Shown piece after piece: positions 1-7,091 of a stretch of DNA of 57,576 bases. How positions within the stretch are numbered: position 1 is the stretch's first letter; every line of letters starts with the position of its first letter. The notes under the pieces were generated by a model that worked only from the letters and a program-made list of their open reading frames with translations, searched no databases and was not told the DNA's origin. Source of the DNA: Clostridia bacterium (GTDB lineage: Bacteria; Bacillota; Clostridia; TANB77; CAG-508); the NCBI GenBank assembly GCA_017510525.1, contig JAFWNC010000010.1, forward strand, positions 1-57,576, read 5' to 3'. Made by a program: the position numbers and the translations under genes.

Positions 1-1014
1 AAATTACATGAATATTTAAAATCAAAGTTAATAAAAGGCAAAAAAACATATATATTTTTAGATGAAATACAAAAAGTTAAAGAATTCGAAAAAACAGTAG
101 ATAGTTTATTTATCAATAAAGATGTGGACTTATATATAACAGGTTCAAATGCTTGGCTTTTATCATCGGAACTTGCTACATTACTTACAGGAAGATATAT
201 AGAAATAAAAATGTTACCATTATCATTTAAAGAATATATGTCTGCTTTTGAAGATAAAACAGATATTTCAAGAAAGTTTAGAGATTATCTAAGATATAGT
301 TCATTTCCTCAAGCAATCGAATTATACAAAATAAATCCAGATAATATTAATTTATTTTTAGATGGTATATATAATACAGTTCTATTTAAAGATGTAATGC
401 AAAGAAAAGGTATAACAGATAGAAATACATTAGAAAGAGTTACTAAGTATTTATATGATAATATAGGAAATAGAACTAGCATGAAAAGTATAAGTGACAA
501 TATAGAAGGACTAGAAAAAAATAATTCATATAATACAGTATCAGCATATGTAGAAGCACTTATAGATAGTTTTATTGTTTATAAAGCTAATAGATATGAT
601 ATAAAAGGAAAAGAATTCTTAAAAACTCAAGAAAAATATTATGCTATAGATATAGGCTTAAGATATTATATGTTAGGTCAAGGATCAGGTAGAGATATGG
701 GACATATATTAGAGAACATTGTTTATCTTGAACTATTAAGAAGAGGATATAAGGTATATATAGGAAAGTATGATGATTTAGAAGTTGATTTTGTTGCAAA
801 GAATTCTGAAAATACATTTTATTATCAAGTTGCATTAACAACAAGAGAAGCAACAGCAGGACATAGTTTAATTCTAGAAAGAGAGTTAGCTCCATTGAAA
901 AAAATTGATGATAACTATCCTAAATATATTTTAACTTTAGATGATGACTTAGATGCTGATTTTGATGGTATAAAGAAAATAAATGTATTAGATTGGTTAT
1001 TAGAAGAAAAGTAA
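1..1014 (+). CDS. ATPase of the AAA_14/DUF4143 type, 5' end cut by window edge
   Basis: The reading frame is open from base 1, so the gene begins outside the window. The first visible residues include a Walker B-like strand (TYIFLDEIQ, about residues 16-24), then the sensor-like segment YITGSNAWLL. The middle has the typical GRYIEIKMLPLSFKEY motif of this family. The C-terminal half (about residues 190-330) matches the DUF4143 nuclease-like fold: a conserved GHILENIVYLELLRRGY helix followed by EVDFVAKN, resembling the D...E-V-D-F pattern of restriction-like nucleases. These proteins are common in anaerobes and their role is unknown; DNA or toxin-related functions have been suggested but not shown. 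Walker A would lie upstream and cannot be checked. A GTG at 124 is an internal codon, not the start. Confidence 0.85.
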   Translation, partial: KLHEYLKSKLIKGKKTYIFLDEIQKVKEFEKTVDSLFINKDVDLYITGSNAWLLSSELATLLTGRYIEIKMLPLSFKEYMSAFEDKTDISRKFRDYLRYSSFPQAIELYKINPDNINLFLDGIYNTVLFKDVMQRKGITDRNTLERVTKYLYDNIGNRTSMKSISDNIEGLEKNNSYNTVSAYVEALIDSFIVYKANRYDIKGKEFLKTQEKYYAIDIGLRYYMLGQGSGRDMGHILENIVYLELLRRGYKVYIGKYDDLEVDFVAKNSENTFYYQVALTTREATAGHSLILERELAPLKKIDDNYPKYILTLDDDLDADFDGIKKINVLDWLLEEK

Positions 1015-1232
1015 TAATGTTTAGTAATATACCAAGGGGGATAACTTACAAAGGTATACTGAAATTTGAAATATTTGAGTATACTTCCGGAAGGTGGACA
1101 GCGGAAGGATTTTACCACACCCACTTTTAAACTGGAGTGCGGAAAAAACGTCACAGTGTCCCTATCTGATTTTTAACATTTTTTTACAACAAAAATCCTA
1201 TAAGTAAAAAAGTGAAAACTGAATTAATAACG
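1015..1232. other. Intergenic stretch without a supported gene
   Basis: This stretch carries no convincing ORF in any frame. The part around 1084-1150 is richer in GC than its surroundings and contains a perfect small palindrome (CTTCCGGAAG at about 1085). It may be debris of an inserted element, but no recognisable end or transposase is present. Confidence 0.4.
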
Positions 1233-1277
1233 AAAAGCTAACATTTTCAATATTAAAATTGAAAGTGTTAGCTTTTT
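1233..1277. terminator. Bidirectional intrinsic terminator
   Basis: A long near-perfect inverted repeat (arms around AAGCTAACATTTTCAA and TTGAAAGTGTTAGCTT) is flanked by A and T runs. It lies between the plus-strand ATPase gene and the minus-strand TetR gene and could end transcription from both sides. Confidence 0.8.
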
Positions 1278-1294
1278 ATATACTTATGAATGAA

Positions 1295-1825
1295 TTATTT
1301 TTTCTCTTTTAAAATCACTTTATTCATGTATTCGCTTACTATAATATTATTAATTGTCTCTGGCGTTTCTTTACAGTCTGAAGCTAGCCATTTTAAAATA
1401 ACAGCATTAAGACCTGCTTTAAAAAATTCAATATGATAATCGATAAATTCATTATTATACAGGGAATTTGCGAGTTCTGTATTATACTTTTCAAATGGTA
1501 ATTCTGTTACGTTTAGTTTGAAATACGTTTTATAAAATAATTGATTTTCCTTAATGTGTTTAAAGAGTTTTAAGAAATCAAAGTCTTTATACAGTTTATC
1601 TTCATATATTTCTTCAAGTTCCTGTGACATCATTTCTTTGAATTTGTCGGCTAAATCATATACGTCTAAATAGTTTGCGTAAAAGGTTGTTCTGTTTAAT
1701 TGTGTTATTTTACATATTTCAGTTACTGTTATTTCATTCAGATTTTTCTCTTGAATTAGATTAGCAAATGCTCTTTGTATCTTTAATTGAGATTCTCTCT
1801 TTCTCTTATTATTAGGGGTGTTCAT
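1295..1825 (-). CDS. TetR/AcrR family transcriptional regulator
   Basis: A 176-residue protein with an N-terminal TetR helix-turn-helix: residues about 10-55 read as QLKIQRAFANLIQEKNLNEI, then TVTEICKITQLNRTTFYANY, the canonical recognition helix ending in TTFYANY. The C-terminal part is a helical ligand-binding domain of the short TetR_C type. Start ATG at 1825 is preceded by AGGAGGG (1834-1840 on the complement). It is divergent from the SDR gene at 1961. The 135-bp gap contains two related palindromes that look like its operators, one over its own ribosome binding site and one just after the SDR promoter. It therefore probably represses both itself and the SDR gene, relieved by an unknown small molecule. 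Confidence 0.9.
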   Translation of the reverse strand: MNTPNNKRKRESQLKIQRAFANLIQEKNLNEITVTEICKITQLNRTTFYANYLDVYDLADKFKEMMSQELEEIYEDKLYKDFDFLKLFKHIKENQLFYKTYFKLNVTELPFEKYNTELANSLYNNEFIDYHIEFFKAGLNAVILKWLASDCKETPETINNIIVSEYMNKVILKEKK

Positions 1826-1840
1826 AGATTTTACCCTCCT

Positions 1841-1863
1841 TTAACCCAACAGATGTTGGAAAA
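1841..1863. promoter_or_regulatory. Putative TetR operator O1 (overlaps tetR leader)
   Basis: The sequence follows the pattern TTAAC-N2-AACA-N2-TGTT with the last arm degenerate. The core CAACA-GA-TGTTG is a perfect palindrome. It shares its layout with O2 at 1909-1932, and its position just upstream of the minus-strand start suits autorepression. Confidence 0.6.
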
Positions 1864-1870
1864 TTGATGA

Positions 1871-1899
1871 TTGTTTTTACTTGCTAACGCCATTATACT
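1871..1899 (+). promoter_or_regulatory. Promoter of the SDR gene
   Basis: TTGTTT at 1871-1876 and TATACT at 1894-1899 are separated by 17 bp. The predicted start point falls immediately before operator O2. Confidence 0.6.
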
Positions 1900-1908
1900 A
1901 TATTTAGA

Positions 1909-1932
1909 TTAACGAAACAAGTGTTGAGTTAA
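1909..1932. promoter_or_regulatory. Putative TetR operator O2 (downstream of the SDR promoter)
   Basis: An imperfect 24-bp palindrome with the arm pattern TTAAC-N2-AACA-N2-TGTT-N2-GTTAA lies about ten bases after the -10 box. A bound repressor there would block transcription of the SDR gene. Confidence 0.65.
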
Positions 1933-1960
1933 TAAATTTATAAAAAAGGAAGAGGATAAT

Positions 1961-2971
1961 ATGAAAAATAAAATTTATTTAGTAACAGGTGCAGCTGGAT
2001 TCCTTGGAGGAACAGTTGTAAGACAATTAATTGAAAAAGGGTGTGAGGTTAGAGCTTTTGTTTTGCCAAATGATATGGCAGCAAAGTTTTTACCTAAAGA
2101 AGCCAAAATAGTTGAAGGGGATTTATGTGATATAAATTCCTTAGAAAACCTTTTTACAGTACCTAAAGGTAAAGAGACTGTATGTTTACATATAGCTAGT
2201 ATAGTAACTGTAAATCCAGATTATAATCCAAAGGTAATGGAGGTGAATGTAGATGGAACAAAGAACATCATAAAGATGTGCAAAGAACATAAAGAATGTA
2301 AGAAATTAGTTTATTGTTCTAGTACAGGCGCAATTAGGGAATTACCTAAGGGCGAAAAGATTAAAGAAATCGAAGAGTTTGATGAAAATGATCTTGTGGA
2401 TTGTTATAGTAAATCAAAAGCTTTAGCAACACAATCTGTTTTAGATGCAGTTAAAAAAGATGGATTAAATGCATGTGTTGTTCATCCGAGCGGAATATTA
2501 GGCCCTGTTGATTATGCAATTGGTGAAACAACAAAGGTTCAGCTTCAAATAATAAAAGGTGAAATGCCGGTAGGAATTGATGGATCGTTTAACTTATGTG
2601 ATGTAAGGGATTTAGCAGATGGAATAATAAAAAGTATAGATAAAGGCAGAAAAGGAGAATGTTATATTTTAGCAAATGAGGAGGTTTCTTTTAAGGATTT
2701 TTCAAAGATGATTTCAAAAGAAGCGGACTCGAAACCAATAAAATTCTTTTTACCTATAAAGCTTGCAAATTTCATTGCAAAAATATTGGAAAAACAGGCT
2801 AAGAAAAAAGGAAAAAAACCTTTAATGACAACTTTTTCTGTATATAATTTAGCAAGAAATAATGATTTTGATTATACAAAAGCAATAGAGGAATTGGGAT
2901 ATAGAACTCGTCCTTATGAAGAAACAATTCGTGATGAGGTTAAATGGTATAAGGAAGAAGGGTTAATATAA
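1961..2971 (+). CDS. NAD(P)-dependent SDR epimerase/reductase (dihydroflavonol reductase-like)
   Basis: A 336-residue extended short-chain dehydrogenase. The Rossmann glycine motif TGAAGFLG is at residues 8-15, and the catalytic Tyr-x3-Lys is seen as CYSKSK near residue 148, with the preceding Ser-Ser in YCSSTGAIRE. The later HPSGILGP segment is typical of the dihydroflavonol-4-reductase/NAD-epimerase group, so an oxidation or reduction of a small carbonyl or sugar-like substrate is expected, but the substrate cannot be read from the sequence. It starts at an ATG preceded by AAGGAAGAGG. The gene stands opposite a TetR regulator whose operator overlaps its promoter region, so it is probably the inducible target. 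A small charged protein follows 60 bp downstream. Confidence 0.85.
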   Translation: MKNKIYLVTGAAGFLGGTVVRQLIEKGCEVRAFVLPNDMAAKFLPKEAKIVEGDLCDINSLENLFTVPKGKETVCLHIASIVTVNPDYNPKVMEVNVDGTKNIIKMCKEHKECKKLVYCSSTGAIRELPKGEKIKEIEEFDENDLVDCYSKSKALATQSVLDAVKKDGLNACVVHPSGILGPVDYAIGETTKVQLQIIKGEMPVGIDGSFNLCDVRDLADGIIKSIDKGRKGECYILANEEVSFKDFSKMISKEADSKPIKFFLPIKLANFIAKILEKQAKKKGKKPLMTTFSVYNLARNNDFDYTKAIEELGYRTRPYEETIRDEVKWYKEEGLI

Positions 2972-3031
2972 AAAAAGACTTGTATTTTATTTTAAAATTG
3001 ATAAAATAGTTTAAATAGGAGGAATAGTAAT

Positions 3032-3280
3032 ATGGCTAACAAAGATGATAAAAAAATTATAGATAAAATGGTTGATACTAATAAAAAAATTGAAAAAGGT
3101 GTTATAGACGGTTACAAGAAGATTGAAAGTGGAGTTGTTGGCGGATATAAAAAAATCGAAGATAAATTTGTAGATATATTTTTAAAAAAAGATGGTGAGT
3201 CTATTGAAGAAGCAAAGGCTAGATTAAAAGAAGAGGAAAAAAAGCGTAGAGAGGAACAAAAAAAGAGGATAAATATATAA
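3032..3280 (+). CDS. Small charged helical protein with an internal repeat
   Basis: An 82-residue protein with no signal peptide or membrane segment. Residues 18-48 contain three copies of a short unit, best seen as KIEKGVIDGYK, KIESGVVGGYK and KIEDKFVDIF, which would form an amphipathic helix. The C-terminal third is highly charged (EEAKARLKEEEKKRREEQKK) and probably a single helix or coiled coil. Similar small proteins are widespread in Clostridia and unassigned. It is preceded by AGGAGG and follows the SDR gene. Directly after its stop codon lies the remnant of a flavodoxin gene, so it was probably once in an operon with flavodoxin. Confidence 0.7.
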   Translation: MANKDDKKIIDKMVDTNKKIEKGVIDGYKKIESGVVGGYKKIEDKFVDIFLKKDGESIEEAKARLKEEEKKRREEQKKRINI

Positions 3281-3360
3281 AAAAGGATGTTGTTTATTAT
3301 TTAATGTCATGAAATATTGACTATATTGCAAATCGTGTTAATAGGGATGGAGTTAAACGA
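3280..3360 (+). pseudogene. Remnant of a flavodoxin gene 5' end
   Basis: Translated from 3280 the DNA reads KKDVVYYLMS, a stop, then NIDYIANRVN. This aligns with the start of the intact flavodoxin at 4119 (KKAIVYYSMSGNTDYVANRIS), and the nucleotides are also clearly alike. The FMN-binding Gly has become TGA and there is no start codon. Similarity fades after about 25 codons and the rest of the gene is missing. This is a decayed duplicate or the scar of a rearrangement. Confidence 0.75.
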
Positions 3361-3370
3361 AAAATTTTAT

Positions 3371-3399
3371 TTTACAAAATTATTTTTATATAGTATAAT
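3371..3399 (+). promoter_or_regulatory. Promoter of the 4-TM protein gene
   Basis: TTTACA at 3371-3376, a 17-bp spacer and TATAAT at 3394-3399 lie about 55 bp before the start codon. Confidence 0.65.
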
Positions 3400-3455
3400 A
3401 ATGCCAACTTAAAAAAATAACTTTAGTATAAAATTATTTAAGGGGGGAAAATTAT

Positions 3456-3878
3456 ATGAAAAAACAAACTTTGCAAAAAATCTTAAAAGTAGTTGGTATT
3501 TTGTATCTAATTGCAGCCATAGGATTAATAGCACTAAGTGTTGCTGTATTTAATAATTCAATATCAGATATAACAGATGCAATAAAAAATTCTACTAATA
3601 TTACTGTACCTGGTGATATTACTGCTGAGCAAGTTGTTGGAATAGGATTAATAACTTCAGCTGTATTTGATTTATTTATCGGATGGGCATTACTAAGAGC
3701 TGCTAAAAATCCTGAGAAAAGTCTTTTAGCTTGCATTATATTAACATTAGGATTTATAGGTGCTGTTTTAAGTATGATTGGCTCAAAATTCGAAATTTCA
3801 TCAATTATAAGAACTGTAATTGACGGATTTATGTTCTTCGTAATTATAAGATTAAGAAGTATTGTTAATAATGAATAA
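3456..3878 (+). CDS. Small integral membrane protein, function unknown
   Basis: A 140-residue protein with about four hydrophobic segments: residues 12-32, 58-78, 88-108 and 115-132. Between the first two lies a polar, probably outside, loop with NSTNITVPGD. The start is an ATG after AAGGGGGG. It has its own promoter and terminator, so it is monocistronic. I do not recognise a catalytic motif, and small four-helix proteins of this kind are usually annotated only as membrane proteins. Confidence 0.75.
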   Translation: MKKQTLQKILKVVGILYLIAAIGLIALSVAVFNNSISDITDAIKNSTNITVPGDITAEQVVGIGLITSAVFDLFIGWALLRAAKNPEKSLLACIILTLGFIGAVLSMIGSKFEISSIIRTVIDGFMFFVIIRLRSIVNNE

Positions 3879-3900
3879 AATACGTTAAAAAAGAATACTA

Positions 3901-3945
3901 AAAAAAGACTATGTAAAATAATATTATTTTACATAGTCTTTTTTT
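3901..3945 (+). terminator. Intrinsic terminator
   Basis: A perfect 16-bp stem (arms beginning GACTATGTAAAATAAT) is followed by a run of seven T. It ends the 3456 gene. Confidence 0.9.
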
Positions 3946-4065
3946 AGTATGGCAATGTTTTTAGAGACACCCTCTAAAAACAGGTTCAATCATACTCCTA
4001 GTTATATTTCGTAAATATTTTGCATCATAGTCTTAAGAGATAAAAATTAATAAAACAAATCCCAC

Positions 4066-4094
4066 TTTAACTAATTTTAGCAATATGATATAAT
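4066..4094 (+). promoter_or_regulatory. Promoter of the flavodoxin gene
   Basis: TTTAAC at 4066-4071, a 17-bp spacer and TATAAT at 4089-4094 precede the flavodoxin gene by 25 bp. The -35 box is weak. The segment 3950-4060 upstream shows no gene. Confidence 0.55.
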
Positions 4095-4118
4095 CACAAA
4101 AAATAGGAGGATAAATTT

Positions 4119-4601
4119 ATGAAAAAGGCTATCGTTTATTATTCAATGTCAGGAAATACTGACTATGTTGCTAATCGTATTTCTGAAAAATTAGATGCTG
4201 ATTTAATAAGAATTTCACCTAAAAAAGAATATCCTAATAAAGGAGTTATGAAATTTTTCTGGGGTGGAAAAAGTGCTATTATGGGAGAGACTCCGGAGCT
4301 AGAAGATTACGAATTTGATAGTGATAAGTATGATACTATTATTTTTGGAAGTCCGGTTTGGGCGAGTTCTTTTACACCTCCAATTAGAACTTTTATAAAG
4401 GATAATATGGAAAAATTAAAAGATAAAAAAATAGCAGTATTTATTTGTAGCATGGGCGGAGGATCTGCTAAAACTATTGAAAAATTAAAGCAATTTTTAC
4501 AAATAGATAATTTTGAAGCAGAGTTAGAATTAATAGATCCAAAGGATAAACAGTCTGATGAGAAAGATAAGAAAATAGAGGAATTTATAGAGAAGTTTTA
4601 A
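4119..4601 (+). CDS. Flavodoxin family protein
   Basis: A 160-residue single-domain flavodoxin. The phosphate-binding loop YSMSGNTDYVA (residues 8-18) contacts FMN phosphate. FGSPVWASSFTPP (about residues 76-88) and CSMGGGSAK (about 109-117) supply the other two isoalloxazine-flanking loops of this family. It probably carries electrons in the cytoplasm or acts as a small FMN-dependent quinone reductase. The ribosome site is ATAGGAGG. A GNAT-like gene follows 19 bp downstream and is probably cotranscribed. A broken partial copy of this gene is at 3280. Confidence 0.9.
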   Translation: MKKAIVYYSMSGNTDYVANRISEKLDADLIRISPKKEYPNKGVMKFFWGGKSAIMGETPELEDYEFDSDKYDTIIFGSPVWASSFTPPIRTFIKDNMEKLKDKKIAVFICSMGGGSAKTIEKLKQFLQIDNFEAELELIDPKDKQSDEKDKKIEEFIEKF

Positions 4602-4620
4602 AAAAAGTAAAGGAGTAGTT

Positions 4621-5127
4621 ATGAAAGAAAAAAATGAGACTCCTATATTAATAAAAAAAGAATTCTTATATAATCTTGATTTAGAGGATGAGTTCTTTTC
4701 TTCATTAAGGGTTGATTATAAAGGATTTGATGAATGGTTTTTGAAAAAACAAAAAGACGAAGAAATGGCATATGTTACACTTTCAAGTGACAATAAAGTT
4801 ACATCATTTTTGATGTTAAAAGAAGAGGATGAAACTGAAGATTATTCTTCTTTTGAAAATCCATTTAATCCTGGTAAAAGGCTTAAAGTTTCTACATTTA
4901 AGGTGTCTGATGTTGGAAAGAAAATAGGAGAAGAATTTATAAGAATAATAATAGATGAAGCTATAAAAAAAGAGATAGATGAAATATATATTACTACTTT
5001 TGAGAAACAACAATCATTGATTCATTTATTAAAACAAAATGGTTTTGAATTGTTTACGTATAAGGATTCCACAAAATGTGATAATACTGTGGAAAAAGAA
5101 GCGGTTTATGTTAAAAATTTAGAATAG
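4621..5127 (+). CDS. GNAT-like N-acyltransferase
   Basis: A 168-residue protein. Residues about 50-150 look like a GNAT fold: strand MAYVTLSSDNKVTSFLML, strand LKVSTFKVSD, helix GKKIGEEFIRIIIDEA with a degenerate acetyl-CoA loop, then strand EIYITTF and the motif HLLKQNGFELF, which matches the GNAT ending of helix plus GF. The substrate is unknown. It sits between flavodoxin and an ASCH-domain gene, with 12 bp to the latter. GNAT and ASCH domains are known to occur together, sometimes fused, so this pair may act on one target such as an RNA or nucleoside modification. That link is inference. Confidence 0.7.
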   Translation: MKEKNETPILIKKEFLYNLDLEDEFFSSLRVDYKGFDEWFLKKQKDEEMAYVTLSSDNKVTSFLMLKEEDETEDYSSFENPFNPGKRLKVSTFKVSDVGKKIGEEFIRIIIDEAIKKEIDEIYITTFEKQQSLIHLLKQNGFELFTYKDSTKCDNTVEKEAVYVKNLE

Positions 5128-5139
5128 AGGGAGTGTAAT

Positions 5140-5523
5140 ATGAAGGTTCTTACTATTAAACAACCTTGGGCATCTTTGATAATGCAGGGGGATAAGAGGT
5201 TTGAGTTTAGGAGTTGGCAAACTAAATATAGAGGTGAATTGTTGATACATGCTGGAAAAGGGATAGATAAAGAAGCAATGAAGAGACTTGCAAAATATGT
5301 TAAAGGTGATATGCCTTCTGGTAAGATTTTGTGTAAGGTTAAGTTAGTTGATTGTATTAAGATGTCACCAGAGTTCAAAGAGATGTTGTTAAAAGAAAAT
5401 AGTGATATTTATACAGATAGTTCATTTAAAGAAAATTATGGTTGGCAAGTTACAGATGTTGAAGTGTTTGATAAGCCAATAGAGGCTAAGGGAAAGCTCA
5501 GCTTGTGGGATTTTGATTTGTAA
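5140..5523 (+). CDS. ASCH domain protein
   Basis: A 127-residue protein made of a single ASCH (PUA-like) domain. It begins MKVLTIKQPWASLIMQGDK, the typical ASCH opening, followed by the conserved FEFRSWQTKYRGELLIHAGK where the Arg, Lys and loop residues line a putative RNA or nucleotide pocket. The end is the barrel strand GKLSLWDF. Relatives such as YqfB hydrolyse N4-acetylcytidine, and others bind RNA. The ribosome site is GGGAGTG and the gene follows the GNAT-like gene by 12 bp. The pairing with an acetyltransferase is suggestive of acetyl-nucleoside chemistry, which is not proven here. Confidence 0.85.
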   Translation: MKVLTIKQPWASLIMQGDKRFEFRSWQTKYRGELLIHAGKGIDKEAMKRLAKYVKGDMPSGKILCKVKLVDCIKMSPEFKEMLLKENSDIYTDSSFKENYGWQVTDVEVFDKPIEAKGKLSLWDFDL

Positions 5524-5526
5524 AAT

Positions 5527-5555
5527 TTGACATCTTGAGAATATTTTGCTACAAT
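5527..5555 (+). promoter_or_regulatory. Near-consensus promoter of the methyltransferase leader
   Basis: TTGACA at 5527-5532, a 17-bp spacer and TACAAT at 5550-5555. The predicted transcript start at about 5562 is the first base of a stem-loop, about 172 nt upstream of the methyltransferase start. Confidence 0.75.
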
Positions 5556-5561
5556 ATAGTT

Positions 5562-5716
5562 GTAGTCACCAATTCGCCCATTCGCGGTGGCTACCTAAAG
5601 GAAAATCTAATAAAGAATGTTATAAAATCTTTCTTTATGAATGGCAAAAGTATAATCACGAAAAGTGGTTTAGTTTTGCTGTTCATTTAGGAAGATTTTT
5701 TTTGAATAGCAAAACT
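5562..5716 (+). ncRNA. Structured 5' leader with three stem-loops
   Basis: Between the promoter and the methyltransferase start three hairpins can be drawn. The first pairs GTAGTCACC (5562-5570) with GGTGGCTAC (5586-5594), needing one G-U pair. The second pairs ATAAAGAA (5610-5617) with TTCTTTAT (5631-5638). The third pairs AGTTTTGCTGTTC (5672-5684) with GAATAGCAAAACT (5704-5716), with a T8 run in its loop. CCTAAA at about 5594 could instead pair with TTTAGG at about 5686, giving an alternative fold. I recognise no known riboswitch class. It may be a regulatory leader or an independent small RNA. Confidence 0.45.
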
Positions 5717-5733
5717 AGAGAAAGGAGAGAAAA

Positions 5734-6507
5734 ATGAAAAAAGAACAAAGACATGAAATCGAATTTTATGAGGAGCTTGGAAACTGGGATTTTAGTGATA
5801 TTGAGTGCGAGGAGGAGAAGCTAACTGATTGGGATTTTTATGAAACGATAAGAGAAAATTCAGATTCTGGTTCATTGGCTCTTGACTTAGGAACAGGAGC
5901 TGGAGAAAAGCTTTTAGAATCTTATCCTGAAGTTGGAATGGTAATTGGAACTGACTTATCTGGTGCTATGATAAAAACTGCAAAAGAGAATAAGAAAAAA
6001 TTTCCGGGAAAAAGAGTAAAGTTTGTTCAGATGGACAATTTGGAGATGACTTTCCCAGCTGAAACATTTGACATAGTTTCAGCAAGACACACAATAATTG
6101 ATGCTAAACAGATTTATGATGTTTTAGTGCCTAATGGATCTTTAGTAATCCAGGGAATAGACAAAGAAGATTGTTGGGAGATAAAAGAGTTATTTGGAAG
6201 AGGCCAGGGGTTCAAAGATAAGATGGCTATTTCTGAGAAGGATTATCAAGATTTAGTAGAAGTAGGATTTTCAAAAATAGAAAGATTTGAAATCTTTGAA
6301 AATGAGTATTACAAAACAAGAGAAGATCTTTTAGCACTTTTACTAAAAACTCCAATTCTTGATGATTTTTCAGAGGAGAATCCAACTGGCTGGAATCATA
6401 GAAAAACAATTGAAAATGATTTGTTTGAGGAGTATGTTAGAAGATATCAAACTGATAGGGGAATCTTACTTAAGAGAAGATTATATGGAATTGTTGCAAA
6501 AAAGTGA
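5734..6507 (+). CDS. Class I SAM-dependent methyltransferase
   Basis: A 257-residue methyltransferase. Motif I is LALDLGTGAGEKLL (about residues 49-62), the acidic end of strand 2 is IGTDLSGAMI, motif II-like is KFVQMDNLEMTFP, and the post-motif strand is VPNGSLVIQGID. The C-terminal 90 residues are a helical cap typical of the YcgJ/small-molecule or rRNA MTase-like group. The substrate cannot be told. The start ATG follows AAAGGAGAG. A long structured leader precedes it. The stop codon overlaps the first copy of a short dispersed repeat (see 6503). Confidence 0.8.
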   Translation: MKKEQRHEIEFYEELGNWDFSDIECEEEKLTDWDFYETIRENSDSGSLALDLGTGAGEKLLESYPEVGMVIGTDLSGAMIKTAKENKKKFPGKRVKFVQMDNLEMTFPAETFDIVSARHTIIDAKQIYDVLVPNGSLVIQGIDKEDCWEIKELFGRGQGFKDKMAISEKDYQDLVEVGFSKIERFEIFENEYYKTREDLLALLLKTPILDDFSEENPTGWNHRKTIENDLFEEYVRRYQTDRGILLKRRLYGIVAKK

Positions 6508-6521
6508 AAGAAGAGAACTGT
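6503..6521 (+). repeat. Short dispersed repeat GAAAGAAGAGAACYGTCC, copy 1
   Basis: The motif starts inside the TGA stop of the methyltransferase gene. A second copy sits just after the stop of the Nudix gene (7497-7517), and the terminator at 40935 carries the related GAAGAACCGTCC. Function unknown. Confidence 0.5.
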
Positions 6522-6536
6522 CCCAATCTTTTTTCC

Positions 6537-6565
6537 TTTCAATTCTAATAACTTTATGATATAAT
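6537..6565 (+). promoter_or_regulatory. Promoter of the YqeG-type gene with very short leader
   Basis: TTTCAA at 6537-6542, a 17-bp spacer and TATAAT at 6560-6565. The predicted start point at about 6572 leaves only 7-10 nt of leader, containing a weak AGGTGA, before the first ATG. Confidence 0.6.
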
Positions 6566-6578
6566 TTCACTAGGTGAT

Positions 6579-7079
6579 ATGATGAAAACATTAGATGAAT
6601 TGGTGGCTGATAGAATTCTTGATATGTTACATTTTGTGTTATCAAAGTTTGTGAAGCCGGATATTACAGTTAATAAAGTGACTGAATTGAATAAAGACTT
6701 AATTAAAGAGATAAAACAGAGATATGGTATTGAGGGGATAATTCTTGATGTTGATGAGACTTTGAGAAAAGATATGAAGAATATTCCTGAGGTTAATCAA
6801 GAGTGGATTGAGGGGCTACGAGATCAGCTGAAGGTCATTATTTTGAGTAATGGTGTTGATAAAAAAATCGAGGATTATTTCAAGGATAAGGGTATAAGTT
6901 ATATTTCTTTTGCTTGTAAGCCGTTAAAGGGAAATTTTTTGAAGGCTTGTAAGAAGATGGGTGTTGAGCCTGACAAGGTGTTAGTTGTTGGGGATAGTTT
7001 GTTTGATGATGTGTATGGCGGAAAGAGAAATAAGATGAGGACTGCACTTGTTAAAGATGTTGTGAATGAGGATAGATAA
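6579..7079 (+). CDS. YqeG family HAD phosphatase
   Basis: A 166-residue HAD-superfamily phosphatase of the YqeG subfamily. Motif I is ILDVDETLR (about residues 55-63) with two Asp for nucleophile and acid. Motif II is VIILSNG (about 87-93). The Lys of motif III is in FACKPLKGNF, and motif IV is VVGDSLFDDVYGG (about 134-146). YqeG proteins are cytoplasmic phosphatases found in nearly all Firmicutes, often linked to phosphatidylglycerophosphate or ribosome-assembly genes. Two ATG codons in a row (6579 and 6582) are possible starts. The Nudix gene follows by 12 bp, so they are probably cotranscribed. Confidence 0.9.
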   Translation: MMKTLDELVADRILDMLHFVLSKFVKPDITVNKVTELNKDLIKEIKQRYGIEGIILDVDETLRKDMKNIPEVNQEWIEGLRDQLKVIILSNGVDKKIEDYFKDKGISYISFACKPLKGNFLKACKKMGVEPDKVLVVGDSLFDDVYGGKRNKMRTALVKDVVNEDR

Positions 7080-7091
7080 GGAGTTTTTGAT

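Noticed and set aside
5546..5737. 63-codon frame before the methyltransferase
   Set aside because: It begins with TTG without a ribosome site, inside a hairpin region, and overlaps the real gene start. The stems fit a leader RNA better.
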